Shown here piece after piece: positions 8,588 through 17,901 of a stretch of DNA of 17,912 bases; the stretch's first letter is position 1, and the number at the start of each line of letters is the position of its first letter. The position numbers and the translations under genes are program-made. Source of the DNA: Dinochytrium kinnereticum. Taxonomy: Eukaryota; Chytridiomycota; Chytridiomycetes; Chytridiales; Chytridiaceae. The stretch is taken from positions 1 through 17,912 of the forward strand of contig JADGJT010000381.1 in the NCBI GenBank assembly GCA_027604005.1. Direction: 5' to 3'. The notes beneath the pieces are model-generated. The model saw nothing but the letters and a program-made list of their open reading frames with translations. It did not search any database and was not told the origin of the DNA.

Positions 8588-8719
8588 TCATTCCCGTATT
8601 GGATTCTCTTCTTGGATTAGAACGGCTTATCATTTGGCTTAAGACGGTCGAATCCCGTTAGAATATCCAGGTCTCTCCGTGATCGCTCCTACCCACGTCA
8701 CTTCTCGAGACTAATCGCT

Positions 8720-10753
8720 ATGGCTACTGTCAATTTATTGACCCCGTTGATCGAGCCCATTGCGGATATCTACATGAACAATCCGTGGTTTTTTCCGTCC
8801 GCGTCGGAGAACGACCGTCCTCCAAGATTTCTGATCGAGGCTCTCGCAATGTGCAATCAGGCCGTTCCACACAAAGTATTCCACGGAAAAGAACCCATTT
8901 TTCAAAGCGTTTTCAAGGCACTCCATAAAATGGGCTGTGTGGATCCTATTGGCATTCTCAGCAGGCTAAGTGTTGATTCGCAAACTGGAAATGGGGGGAG
9001 CCTTTCAAAATTTCTTGTGCTTTGTGATTGGATCATCCTTGGAGAACAAGAAGGTGTCAACAACTCGTTAATTTTCAGTTGGGAGAATGTACCTGATGAT
9101 TACACTATTCCTAGCTTAATGCGTATCGTTGAGAATGTACCGGTTTCGCCAGCTCTTCATGTCAACCATACTAATGGTGTGTTGAAAGATCTGCCGCATG
9201 CCGCCCCAGCTGCATCACCCCCCCAAGCTCTGAGCAGCATAGCACCCACCTTGACAAGTAGTGTCGCTAGCTCTATCGCAATAGCGTCAGGGACCCCAGG
9301 ACTTCAAAATCACTCATCAGCTAATTTTAGAAGAATGCCTCAAAAACTTAGATTGCAAAACAAGCGGTTGTGCGAGCTTAAGAAAGAGGGTAAGCGGGCG
9401 CACAGTAAGTGGGCGCCCACGCTCAGACCGGGGGCTACCAAGGGCTCACTTAGACCAAAATCAGCACGCACTATAAGGGACAAAATCAATTGGAACTTCT
9501 TCAAGATGAACCCAAATATAATCGCGGATATTCACATGAAAAAAGCACTGGCTTTTATGTCATCATTTAATCAAACATCAGTGACTGAGTCATCCGATTC
9601 GAAGAATAAGAGACTCGAAACGGATAATGGGATCAAGGATAGAGAATCTTTGAAGCCTTCAGGGGCTTCGGAGGGGAAAATCTGTAAGGAAAGGATTAGA
9701 CGAGGCCATGCTGAGGTAAAAAAGAAGAGTGGCTTGAGAAACTCTATTGACAACTGGGACTCTGAGGAGGACGGTAAGCCTGTTAAGCGCCTAGGGTCGA
9801 AGAATCACGGGCAAAAATCAGTGCTTATTGCTATGAATTCTATGGTATATTTCTTTACCTTCCTTTCTCTTCCTAATTTTACTTATCGGATTTTTTCTCT
9901 ATCTCTTCCCTTCTTTTATCCCTAAACTTATACTTTAAAATAGATTATGGATCGTACGAACCATTTCAATGGATCACAAAGCGAGTCACTTCTAGGACCT
10001 ATTGTTGGCATTTCAAATAACGGGGACTTTGTCGATAGCTCGTCGAATTTCTCGAACGATCTGTCTTCCGCAACCGCTATCTCTCAAAATGATAGCCAGG
10101 CTGCCGACTCGCTGGATGCGTCGAGCTATGTATCTTCCGAGTCTAGCATTTCCCAAATCGGGTACTCGCTTGCTGTCCCGTCGGATTTCTCTAGCCCTAT
10201 GTTACCCGCAATTTCAATCTCCCAAAATGGAAACCCGTTGGCTGGCCCTTCGACTTCATCGAACTATCTACCCACCGCATCTAACTTTTATCAATCCGGG
10301 GATTTTGCTGTGGGCAATTTCGCGAGCCTTTTGTCTTCCGGATCAATCTATCAAGATAGAAACCACACCGAAGGCGCGTTGAATTCATTACAGTATTCGA
10401 CTTCATTACCAAGTAGCCCTCAAAACTTGGATTATTCAAATGGTCCTGCGGATTTTTCAATGCCTTCCTTTCCATTATCCAGAAGTTCTCAGAGCTTTAA
10501 TAACTTAGCTAGCTTCACGAATGAAGCGGGTTCTCAGTATTCGCTATTGGGCACTTCAAACGATTGGACCAGCTTTGCTACCCTAATAAACTCTTCAGCC
10601 TCTCTACCGTCACTACTCGGGGATTTCCCTAACTGGAACGGCTTTGCTAGACCATCGAGTTCATTTGACTTAGGTATCGATATCACAAATAATGTGATGA
10701 TGGAGAACGATCAAAATGTTGATTTCATTGATTTTTCTTCGTACTCGTCCTAG
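8720..10753 (+). CDS. Orphan Ser-rich repeat protein, 644 aa, possible nuclear regulator
   Basis: Two exons: 8720-9844 (375 codons) and 9944-10753 (269 residues plus TAG stop). The 99-nt intron has donor GTATAT, a CTAAAC branch-like site and acceptor AAAATAG, and both sides are phase 0. If the intron is retained, translation stops at 9925 after 401 aa. I recognise no family. Residues 1-145 look folded (mixed hydrophobic, Trp24, Trp104, Trp121). Residues 155-200 are Ala/Ser/Pro-rich. Residues 205-275 are strongly basic (KLRLQNKRLCELKKEGKR, then RPKSARTIRDKINWNFF) and could bind nucleic acid or act as a nuclear localisation signal. Residues 290-365 are charged. The second exon is Ser/Asn/Leu-rich, made of degenerate 23-residue repeats, and ends in an acidic/aromatic tail (NVDFIDFSSY) of the kind found in activation domains. 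I checked for mating-type alpha-box and HMG-box signatures and found neither. A transcriptional role is inference only. Confidence 0.75.
10007..10630 (+). repeat. Degenerate 69-bp (23-residue) coding repeat array
   Basis: Inside exon 2 of the 644-aa gene, a short anchor of the form (S/A)(I/F)(S/Y)Q recurs. The Gln codons start at 10085, 10154, 10223, 10292, 10352, 10421 and 10490: steps of 69, 69, 69, 60, 69 and 69 bp. An Asn replaces the Gln one period before (10016) and one period after (10559). The rest of each unit is Ser-rich with Leu, Pro, Phe and Ala at loosely kept places. The DNA of the units has diverged strongly, so this is an old array kept in frame. Confidence 0.75.
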
Positions 10754-11823
10754 ATTTGTTAAATGAGATCGTTCCTTATCGTGTGTCTCGTTCTTCTCTA
10801 TTTTGGACAGTAAAAATATTTCCGAAAGCGTTAGTATACCAAGTTCGCTTTAATAACCAACTACCGAACTTGAAGATATTTTTTGGCTCTATATCTTTAT
10901 TTTTGTAGTATTGTTCTTGAACGCCATATCCCTTAATCTTTCCTGCACTCCGTTTCCTTGCAATATTTTGACTTCCGTAACTATTTTGCTTTCTTCACAC
11001 CTTAATCCATCCCCCATTGTTGAGTTTACATAAAAGTATTGCTATTGTAATATTGATAATAATACTAAAGATGATCAATGAATTTATTTTCAAGTATTCG
11101 AATTATTCTAAGTTCTCACTCGATTCTTGCTTATCACCTATAGCTTATTCAAGCTGAATTTTCTAAACATGAGATAACGCCTACATGATATGATTGGTCA
11201 CGATTGCATTTGTCTTTTTAGCTAAAATTCCGTGGCAGACTTTCGTTACCACCATGAATTTTAATCATTTATTAGTAGGGTTGAGCAAATCCATTATTGA
11301 ATAGTCCATTCTTTTGAAAGCATAGAATATCAAAGTTACTATTTATGTGTCATATAGTCAATCTTTCAGGCTTTGATGAAATAAGGTAGACGATCACTTA
11401 AAGTTAAGCGAGGATGCTATTGACTCTGAATCAAAAACCATTCTGCCTAAGAACGCATTTATCGCCAATATCTGTTGTATCTTAATTCGTTGTCTCAATA
11501 ATTTGTAATGCGGTACCGTATTTAGTTCTGCAGATTTCATCTGTTGTAGTTGGATATTCTCGCACAGTGTTGAATACTTTATTTATGCGATATGTATAAT
11601 AATTAAAAAATGTTCCATCACTTTTATAGCTCCATTTAGCAAGGAAAGTCGTTAGGAGAATATAGGCGGTGCTTTTTATTGATCGAGCCGAAAAAAAAGC
11701 GTGTTGGGGAAATTATAAAGTAGCTCGAGTTCTACCAACTTTCTGCCAACATCTATACATTTCTGTCCGTCTGCCTTTTCATTGCACACAAAAAACTGTA
11801 TCATCCTTTTTCTTTCGTCAAAG
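10754..11823. other. AT-rich intergenic region, no gene seen
   Basis: About 1.07 kb with stops in all frames and no frame above 60 codons. It should include the 3' UTR of the 644-aa gene at the left and the promoter of the AP-1 gamma gene at the right (about 11690-11820: a TATAAA-like AATTATAAAG near 11711-11720, then a pyrimidine-rich stretch). I see no RNA gene, repeat array or mobile element. Confidence 0.6.
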
Positions 11824-12149
11824 ATGTAACTGACTCCATCTTCTCCAAAGTTTTCTTAATACGTTTGTCAAGGATGGCAGGATGGAAATTACAAGTGCTG
11901 ATTCCACGCATTGAAGAGACTTCCAATGTCCTGGTGGTATTCCACCCGCAGTATCCACTAGCAGCTTTAGAGATACTCGCAATATCGATGAGATATCGCG
12001 ATGTAAAGCCGGCTCATCGTCGACAACGACGACTGAGGGAGTTGCCAAAATTCCATTTCATCAGAGCAGAAATTTTGCCTTTGGAGAGGGCATCAGAAAA
12101 CTCAACCAGTGCTTCATCCTCCCCCCGCAACGGAACTCGCCCATCATGA
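11824..12149 (+). promoter_or_regulatory. 5' leader of the AP-1 gamma gene with upstream ORFs
   Basis: If transcription starts in the pyrimidine-rich stretch near 11760-11820, the leader begins with a start-stop element (ATG TAA, 11824-11829). A 91-codon frame follows (ATG 11874 to TGA 12147-12149) and overlaps the proposed AP-1 start as ATGA. Several more ATGs follow in other frames. This is very unlike the ATG-poor leaders elsewhere in the window, so part of this interval may instead be a 5' intron. A CTAG at 12197-12200 could be its acceptor. Confidence 0.4.
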
Positions 12150-15100
12150 ATATGGATTTGAAGCTGGGGATCCAGATGGCTAAAAACCAGCTGGGTCTAG
12201 TCACCCGTCTGAAGGACCTCATCAAGTCCATCAGAGCATGCAAGACTGCCGCAGACGAACGCGCCGTCATCACAAGGGAGTCGGCCTACATCCGGACGTC
12301 GTTCAAGGAGGAAAACAACGATCTCAGGCACATCAACGTCGCAAAGCTACTCTATATCCACATGCTGGGATACCCGGCACATTTTGGCCAGATTGAGTGT
12401 TTGAAGCTAGGTTAGCTGTCTTTCCGCTTTATTGTCTCGTTCATCGCGTTTCACTCCTGGGGTGCTCATTCACCTCATCTGATCGCTGAACTTAAATTGT
12501 AATTATCTTTAACGCCGATCTTGGTTTGCCGTAAAAGTTGCATCGCCAAAGTTTCCCGACAAGCGTCTAGGATATCTTGGCATCATGCTCCTCTTGGACG
12601 AGAATCAAGAGGTCCTCACGCTCGTTACCAACTGTCTGAAAAAGTAACATCGTCATTCTTTTTGAAGCTGTGGAGCTGACTTGTTTATTCGTTTAGTGAC
12701 ATGAATAACTCAAACATGTACGTTGTCGGTCTCGCCCTCTGCACCCTCGGAAACATTTCATCCCCAGAAATGGCTCGGGATCTTTGCTCAGAAGTGGAAA
12801 AGTTGTTGGGGAGCTCAAACACATATATTCGGAAGAAGGCATGTGTATTTGGTTTTGGGCATTTTGAGGATTTCTCCCGATTACCGAAACCCTTGACTTA
12901 CGCCCGTGATTTTAGGCCGCCCTTTGCGCCCTGCGTGTGATTAAGAAGGTTCCAGACTTGATTGAAAACTTCCAGAACCGAGCAAAAGGACTGCTGAACG
13001 AAAGAAATCATGGCGTTTTATTGACGGGCATTACACTTTTGATTGAAATGTGCAAGTTGGACCCGCAGATCACCAATGAGATGAGGCAGGTCCGTTCAAA
13101 TTTGAGCTTCTTAAGAGATCTTTCCGTTGTTGATTCCTCTTATATCTATTTGCTTTAGTCCTCTGTTTTAACAACTGACATGGTTTTCATTTTTTCATTA
13201 TTCGCACTCGTGTTCAGCATGCCGTCCCAATCCTTGTGAGGCATTTGAAGAACCTTGTCACTGCTGGGTTCAGCCCAGAGCACGATGTTAGTGGTATTAC
13301 CGATCCCTTCTTGCAGGTTAAAATTCTGCGTCTTCTCCGAATTCTGGGAAAAGGGAACACGGAGGCTAGTGAGGCGATGAACGATGTTCTCGCTCAGGTT
13401 AGTTTGGCATTTCTTCAGTTACCAGCATTCCTTTCTCTCCACTGCCGCTATGGGCGTTACCGGTCTAAAATGGCCTTCCTTGCTTTTGCTTTCAAAGGTT
13501 GCGACAAATACCGAGGCATCGAAGAACGTTGGAAACGCTATTCTTTACGAAACCGTGTTGACCATTATGGAGACAGAATCCGACACATCATTGAGAGTCC
13601 TTGGAATTAACATTTTGGGTCGCTTCCTCCAGAACCGCGACAACAATATCCGGTTTGTTCTAAATCCACGTCCTCTTAAGTTATCAACCTTTACCAAAAA
13701 TGATTATTGTTAGTAACATACCCCTTTTTAATCAGCTATGTTGCGCTCACGACTTTGACGAAAACTTCTCAAAGCACAACTTCAGCGGACAGCTCCGCCC
13801 TTCAACGCCACCGTTCCACCGTCCTAGATTGCCTCCGTGACCCCGATATCTCGATCCGCCGCCGTGCCCTCGACCTCTCCTTCTTCCTGATCAACCCTCA
13901 GAACATCCGCATCCTGACTCGAGAACTTCTTTCCTTCCTCGAAGTGGCTGAAGGTGACATCCGGTCTTCTGTTGCCTCACGAATCTGCGATTTTGCCGGG
14001 AGGTACCGTCCCAATAAGAGGTGGGAGGTGGATACTGTTACTAGAGTCTTAAGGGTAGCTGGAGCCTACGTAGATCAGTCTACCGTAAATCACTTCGTTA
14101 AGCTTGTGACGACCTCTCCTACTGAGCTGCAACAATACACGGTCAGGAAGTTATACAACATTGTTAAGATTGAGGGGGACAGGGCCCTTGCGCAGGAGGG
14201 TCTTGTGCAGGCAATGGCGTGGTGCGTTGGAGAGTTTGGTGACATTCTTGTTAGCTCTTCTGCAAGCTCTTTGGGTGCGCTAGATGAGGAAGAAGGCGCT
14301 GGGGAGTCGAGTGGTGAATATCAGGTTCCTCCTTCTGAGGCGGAGGTTGTAATTCAGTTTGATACGGTGCTAAGGGGTCCATTTGCTACGTCTTTTGTTA
14401 AGGAGTACATGATTACTGCTCTTACAAAGCTTTCGAGCAGGTTCAAGGGGGAGTCAACTGTCTCGTAAGGCTTTAATTCTCCGCTCACTTTTTAGATTCC
14501 AGTTTATTTTTTCGATTTCTTACATCGGTCTCTTCCCCACGCACCCTCACACCTTTTTCTATCTATTCCTTTAGACAAATCAAGCAGATTGTTGCGAAGT
14601 ATCGCACTCACCAGCTTGTGGAGATTCAGTCGAGAGCCGTTGAGTTTGGGGCACTCTCTGAGCTGGACCGTGACACTCGGTTCGCCCTTCTTGAGAGGAT
14701 GCCCGTCCTCGAAAGTGCTGTGGCTGAGGAGGCCATTAAGGGTTCTGGACAGGCACTTGGTAAGTTTTCTCGTACCTTAGGAGTTAAAAAAAATTTCATT
14801 CTATGTGGCCTCTTTGGATAAAGGCTGGCATCTATGCTATATTACACTAACACAGATAAATATCCAGCCTCCCCCGATGCTTCCTCTAAGGGTGAAAGGT
14901 CAAAGCCCGCCCCTGCCGCCAACATCCTCGACTTTGGCGATGACCTCGCTGGTCTCTCTATCAACCCCTCCTCCAGCGACACAGGTGGTAAGGCCAACGA
15001 CATCTACAACCTCGTCTTTGGTGACGCCAACCCTGCCTCCGCTTCCAAGGCCTCTGCTCCCAAAGGAGGAGACGTAGGTTACCCGTTACAGAGAAATCTT

Positions 15101-15917
15101 TTTTTTAATACAAGTGATTCCCCCAGAACATTATGGACCTCCTCGGCGGGCTCGGCATCGGGTCAGGTCCAACTCCCTCCGTCGTTCCTACCACGAAAGC
15201 CCCAGCTAGTGCCGCTGATCTTCTCGGCGACCTTTTTGGATCTACCCCAGCACCATCATCGAAGCCGGCTATGGATCCTCTTGGAGATCTCCTTGGAGGT
15301 GGAGCGCCGAAAACGTCGCCATCGTTTGGAGCTGGATCGTTTGGAGGGCTTGGATCGCCAATTAGCGCGGCTACACCGAAGGCATACCAATGTTATTCGA
15401 AAATGGGGTTAACGGTGACGTTAATGGCGACGAAGGAGATGGGAGGAAGTGTTATTGGGGTTGTGGCGAATTTTGAGAGCTCTGGACCTGCCTTTAGCGG
15501 GTTGGCTTTCCAGGTTGCTGTGCCCAAGGTTTGTATTTTTTTTTCCCTTTCCCTTTGTTTCATATCTTGGGTTCTCTTATCTTTGCCTTTTGGGAAAGTC
15601 CTTTTTATTTTTGGTGTGACGCGGCTGATTTTGAATGGACATTGACCATCTCTCTTTCCAGACCCTCAAGCTCCAGATGCTCCCTGCAAGCGGCACTTCC
15701 GTATCCACTTCGACTCCCGTGACTCAGTCGCTCAAGATTGAGAATCCCTCTAAGGTCCGCTTCTTTCGGCTTATTTTTAATTCCCCACAAAAACCTTACA
15801 TCATCCTCTTTTTAGGTTCCTATCAAACTTCGACTCAAGCTTGGATTCCAGGTGAATGGTCAAAGTGTTGAAGAGGTGGTTGACTTTTCATCGTTTGATG
15901 CTTCATTGTGGGCTTAA
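12146..15917 (+). CDS. AP-1 clathrin adaptor complex large subunit, gamma-adaptin
   Basis: Twelve exons: 12146-12410, 12538-12643, 12697-12838, 12916-13089, 13218-13397, 13498-13652, 13736-14464, 14575-14759, 14868-15073, 15127-15528, 15662-15754 and 15816-15917, all in frame to 912 aa. This is the gamma subunit of the AP-1 complex, which sorts cargo into clathrin vesicles between the trans-Golgi and endosomes. The adaptin trunk (about 20-640) carries family signatures: [66 protein letters not shown] and [17 protein letters not shown]. The hinge (about 645-795) is Ala/Ser/Pro/Gly-rich with repeated DLLG motifs (718-721, 745-748, 768-771), plausible clathrin contacts. A gamma-ear domain (about 799-912) ends at the TAA. 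The N-terminus is about 18 residues longer than usual if ATG 12146 is used. Exon 9 could start at 14856 instead (four more residues), but the CTAAC branch at 14847-14851 is too close to that acceptor, so I prefer 14868. Confidence 0.96.
12839..12915 (+). other. Probable GC-AG intron (intron 3 of gamma-adaptin)
   Basis: The invariant RKKAALCA stretch of adaptins is split here. Ending the exon after the second AAG (12838) and resuming at 12916 gives exactly KKAALCALR, which requires a GC donor (AAG|GCATGT) and a TTTTAG acceptor. A GT donor six bases later (TGT|GTATTT) is also in frame but would insert Ala-Cys into this conserved site. Confidence 0.65.
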
Positions 15918-17345
15918 AGAAGAATTGGTTTTCTTTTCGTTCTAGTTTGTGGTGTTTTTTCGAATAATCTCACACTTTAGCGTTGTTCTTTTCTTATTCG
16001 CTGTTCGCTGTTAGCTTCTTCCTCTTCTTCTTTTAGTTTTACTTTCCCATGATTTCAACACGTTGTTGTTTGTCCTCACCATTTTCCCCCGCGCCCACGT
16101 TTGCTTGGGTTATGTTTTGTTGGCGAGATTCGGGTTTAAACCCCTTTTCTCCTCAAACAAGAATCTCCTCTGCTTGTCTGTTGCCCTCGCTTCGACCTCA
16201 AAGAGAGAATTGAATACTTGGTCTTTAATGAAGCTTTTGTATTGCCTTATGGATTCCATTATTTTTTATTTTTTTTTTGTGAGTGGGGCCCCCACTTGCT
16301 TTTGTTTTGCTTCTTTTTTGAATTGGATCTTGGTTCCTGGTTATGTGAGCTCTAAGTTTGTTTGGGTGATTATGTGGGTTCTAAAAGATAAAGACTGTCG
16401 TCGAGGGATGTTTTCTGAAAAGAAAAACTGTAATCAAAACGGAATGGGCGAGCTTGAATCAAGCTTGAGTTCTCATAAAACATATATACATACGACTTTT
16501 TTTACAGACATATATATCCATACGTCATTTTACACACACAACATACATATATATTTTATACAACATCCAAGTTTGTTGTGATTTTAGACTCAAGTGAAGT
16601 GGCAATTCATAAACCTGGTGGAGAAAACTCGGGCCTTCCTGTCAATATATTCAATAAGATTTTAACGAATATACATTTCAACAATGTGGTTTCCAGGAGT
16701 CCTATTCATTTTTCAGTAGAATAGGCTAGTACACAATATTAGTAGTATGAGGATTAAGGTCAAGTGGGGGGGGGGGGGATGGTTAAGGTGGTATCAACAT
16801 TGTTCTCAGGGACACTTCAAAAGGGAGATACATAAAAGAATAATTAAAAGAAAAACACAACTACAAACTACAAATAAACGAACGAGTATAGACAAAATAA
16901 ACAGAACCACATATACACACGATGATACGCTAGCATAAGATAAGGATAAAAACTATGTTCAAAACCCTTAGGAAAGATCCTTAAAATGGCAAGTCGCCTG
17001 GAGGAGCTCCAGGGTACCACCGTGGTCTTAGCAGAAGCTAACATATTCAATGATAAGTAGTATATCGAGGAATATCGAATCTCAAACTACTTTTAGATAT
17101 TCCCTGTAAAATATTGAGACTACAGAAACATTTCACAACTTCCTCAGGTGATAAGGAACCCACTCTTCACCAGGAACTTGACAACCAAAGCACAAGTAAA
17201 CGAGTATAGATATACATTGAAACGCCATCGTATTTGTTGTCATTCATGAGCAGAGAAAAAGAAATAAAAATGACAAATATAAAAAAAGATAAACGAAACG
17301 AAAAAGCAGCAAGAGGAAAAGCAAAAAAAAAGAAAAGAAAAGGTC
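15918..17345. other. Low-complexity intergenic region, no supportable gene
   Basis: About 1.4 kb after the gamma-adaptin stop. The only long plus-strand frame (16063-16581) starts at TTG and is a T-rich hydrophobic translation followed by AT-repeat residues, so I do not accept it. The region holds an inverted repeat AGCTTGA-A-TCAAGCT (16451-16465), AT/CATACG-rich near-duplicates at about 16480-16532, and a 13-G run. The first few hundred bases should be the 3' UTR of gamma-adaptin. Confidence 0.55.
16766..16778 (+). repeat. Poly(G) tract, 13 G
   Basis: An uninterrupted run of 13 G in AT-rich DNA. Length errors in assembly are common in such runs. Confidence 0.7.
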
Positions 17346-17663
17346 TTACAATAACAGCACCTCCAAACCACCACAACAAGAAAAAACAAAAGCACCCTCA
17401 ACCCTCCTCCCCCTCCCAAACAAAAGCGCATCCTTCAACCGCCCGCGAGCAGCCCACCTCATCTCAGGCGTGAAAAGAACATTCCAACCACCACTACCAC
17501 CACCACCGCCAAAGCCCTCCAACACCGACGTGGATGAAGAGGAAGAGGAGAGGGAGAACAAGCTTTCAATGCTCTGGGTTGAGGGTTTTCGGATGACGCG
17601 GTGGGAGACGGTGTCGGTGTCGTCGTCGTCGTTGGGAGGTGGTGGTGGTGGTGGTGATTCCAT
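17346..17663 (-). CDS. Possible exon of an uncharacterised minus-strand gene
   Basis: A minus-strand frame with ATG at 17663 runs 105 codons to TAA at 17348-17346. It starts with Pro and Asp runs (PPPPPPP then NDDDDTDT). It continues with a Ser-rich stretch (SLFSLSSSSSS), a Gly-rich stretch and a more ordinary-looking segment (WNVLFTPEMRWAARGRLKDA). A good donor (GTAAGA) lies at 17349-17344 and a good acceptor (TTCGCAG, ending at 17696) lies upstream, so it could be an internal exon 17695-17350 of a gene entering from the right edge. I could not find a convincing next exon. Much of the frame is encoded by triplet repeats that also read open on the other strand. Low confidence. Confidence 0.3.
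   Translation of the reverse strand: MESPPPPPPPNDDDDTDTVSHRVIRKPSTQSIESLFSLSSSSSSTSVLEGFGGGGGSGGWNVLFTPEMRWAARGRLKDALLFGRGRRVEGAFVFSCCGGLEVLLL
17612..17657 (+). repeat. Trinucleotide repeats (GTC)n and (GGT)n
   Basis: GTGTCGGTGTCGTCGTCGTCG is followed by GGTGGTGGTGGTGG. On the minus strand they read as Asp and Pro runs, or as Thr and His runs in another frame. Confidence 0.75.
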
Positions 17664-17770
17664 TGAGTAATCAAGTTGTCTTTTGATAAATTCAACTGCG
17701 AACAAACGAGTTTGTCCAGAACAAAAAAAAAAAACAAACAGGAAACAACATCACCTCCTCAACCCACTCA

Positions 17771-17800
17771 AAAGAAAGAAAGAAAGAAAGAAAAGAAAAA
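17771..17800 (+). repeat. (GAAA)n microsatellite
   Basis: Five or more GAAA units in an A-rich stretch, part of a purine/AC-rich plus strand that continues to the window end. Confidence 0.8.
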
Positions 17801-17826
17801 ACAAACAGAAGCCATCACCCTCCTCA

Positions 17827-17901
17827 CCCCTCACCCCCACAACCCCCCCCACACCCCCCCCACACACCACACCCAACCCATAATACCCCACACCCCACCC
17901 C
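17827..17901 (-). repeat. C-run cluster with G-quadruplex potential on the minus strand
   Basis: On the minus strand the runs read G8-TGT-G8-TTGT-G5-TGA-G4 (17861 to 17827). Nearer the window end there is another GGGG-T-GGGG-TGT-GGGG set (17901-17886). Both satisfy the four-run, short-loop rule for G-quadruplexes. The plus strand here is almost free of G. Confidence 0.7.

Larger units (their letters stand above)
7890..8719 (+). promoter_or_regulatory. ATG-depleted stretch, probable long 5' leader of the 644-aa gene
   Basis: Over these 830 bp the plus strand has one ATG (8329), while the same bases read on the minus strand contain 18 (CAT on the plus strand). Such one-sided loss is what selection against upstream start codons in a transcribed leader produces. 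The single upstream ATG gives a 10-codon uORF (8329-8361, TAG stop). The minus-strand frame at 8358-8633 (91 codons) and plus frames without ATG in this region are therefore not preferred as genes. A leader of this length would fit a regulated gene. Transcript data would be needed to fix the start. Confidence 0.5.

Noticed and set aside
8358..8633. 91-codon minus-strand frame with CWRC
   Set aside because: It has an ATG, but the plus strand of the same interval shows the marked ATG depletion expected of a leader, and no family or splice context supports the minus reading. Kept only as a weak alternative.
8640..8660. T-arm-like hairpin GACGG-TCGAATC-CCGTT suggesting a tRNA
   Set aside because: The loop lacks the TTCRA order of a tRNA T-loop, and no D-arm/A-box, anticodon arm or acceptor stem pairs around it.
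8720..10753. Idea that the orphan gene is a mating-type (MAT) gene
   Set aside because: No alpha-box or HMG-box signature could be read in any part of the protein, and the neighbours are not the usual MAT-flanking genes.
11818..12048. Minus-strand frame with [20 protein letters not shown], resembling the start of a response-regulator receiver domain
   Set aside because: Only about 20 residues resemble a receiver; the rest of the frame has no receiver features (no phospho-acceptor strand, no Lys site). The Asp pair comes from a short GTCGTC-type repeat, and the region lies in the leader of the gamma-adaptin gene on the other strand.
16063..16581. 172-codon plus-strand frame after gamma-adaptin
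   Set aside because: It starts at TTG. Its hydrophobic content comes from T-rich DNA and its end is a translation of AT/CA repeats. It is more likely 3' UTR and intergenic DNA.
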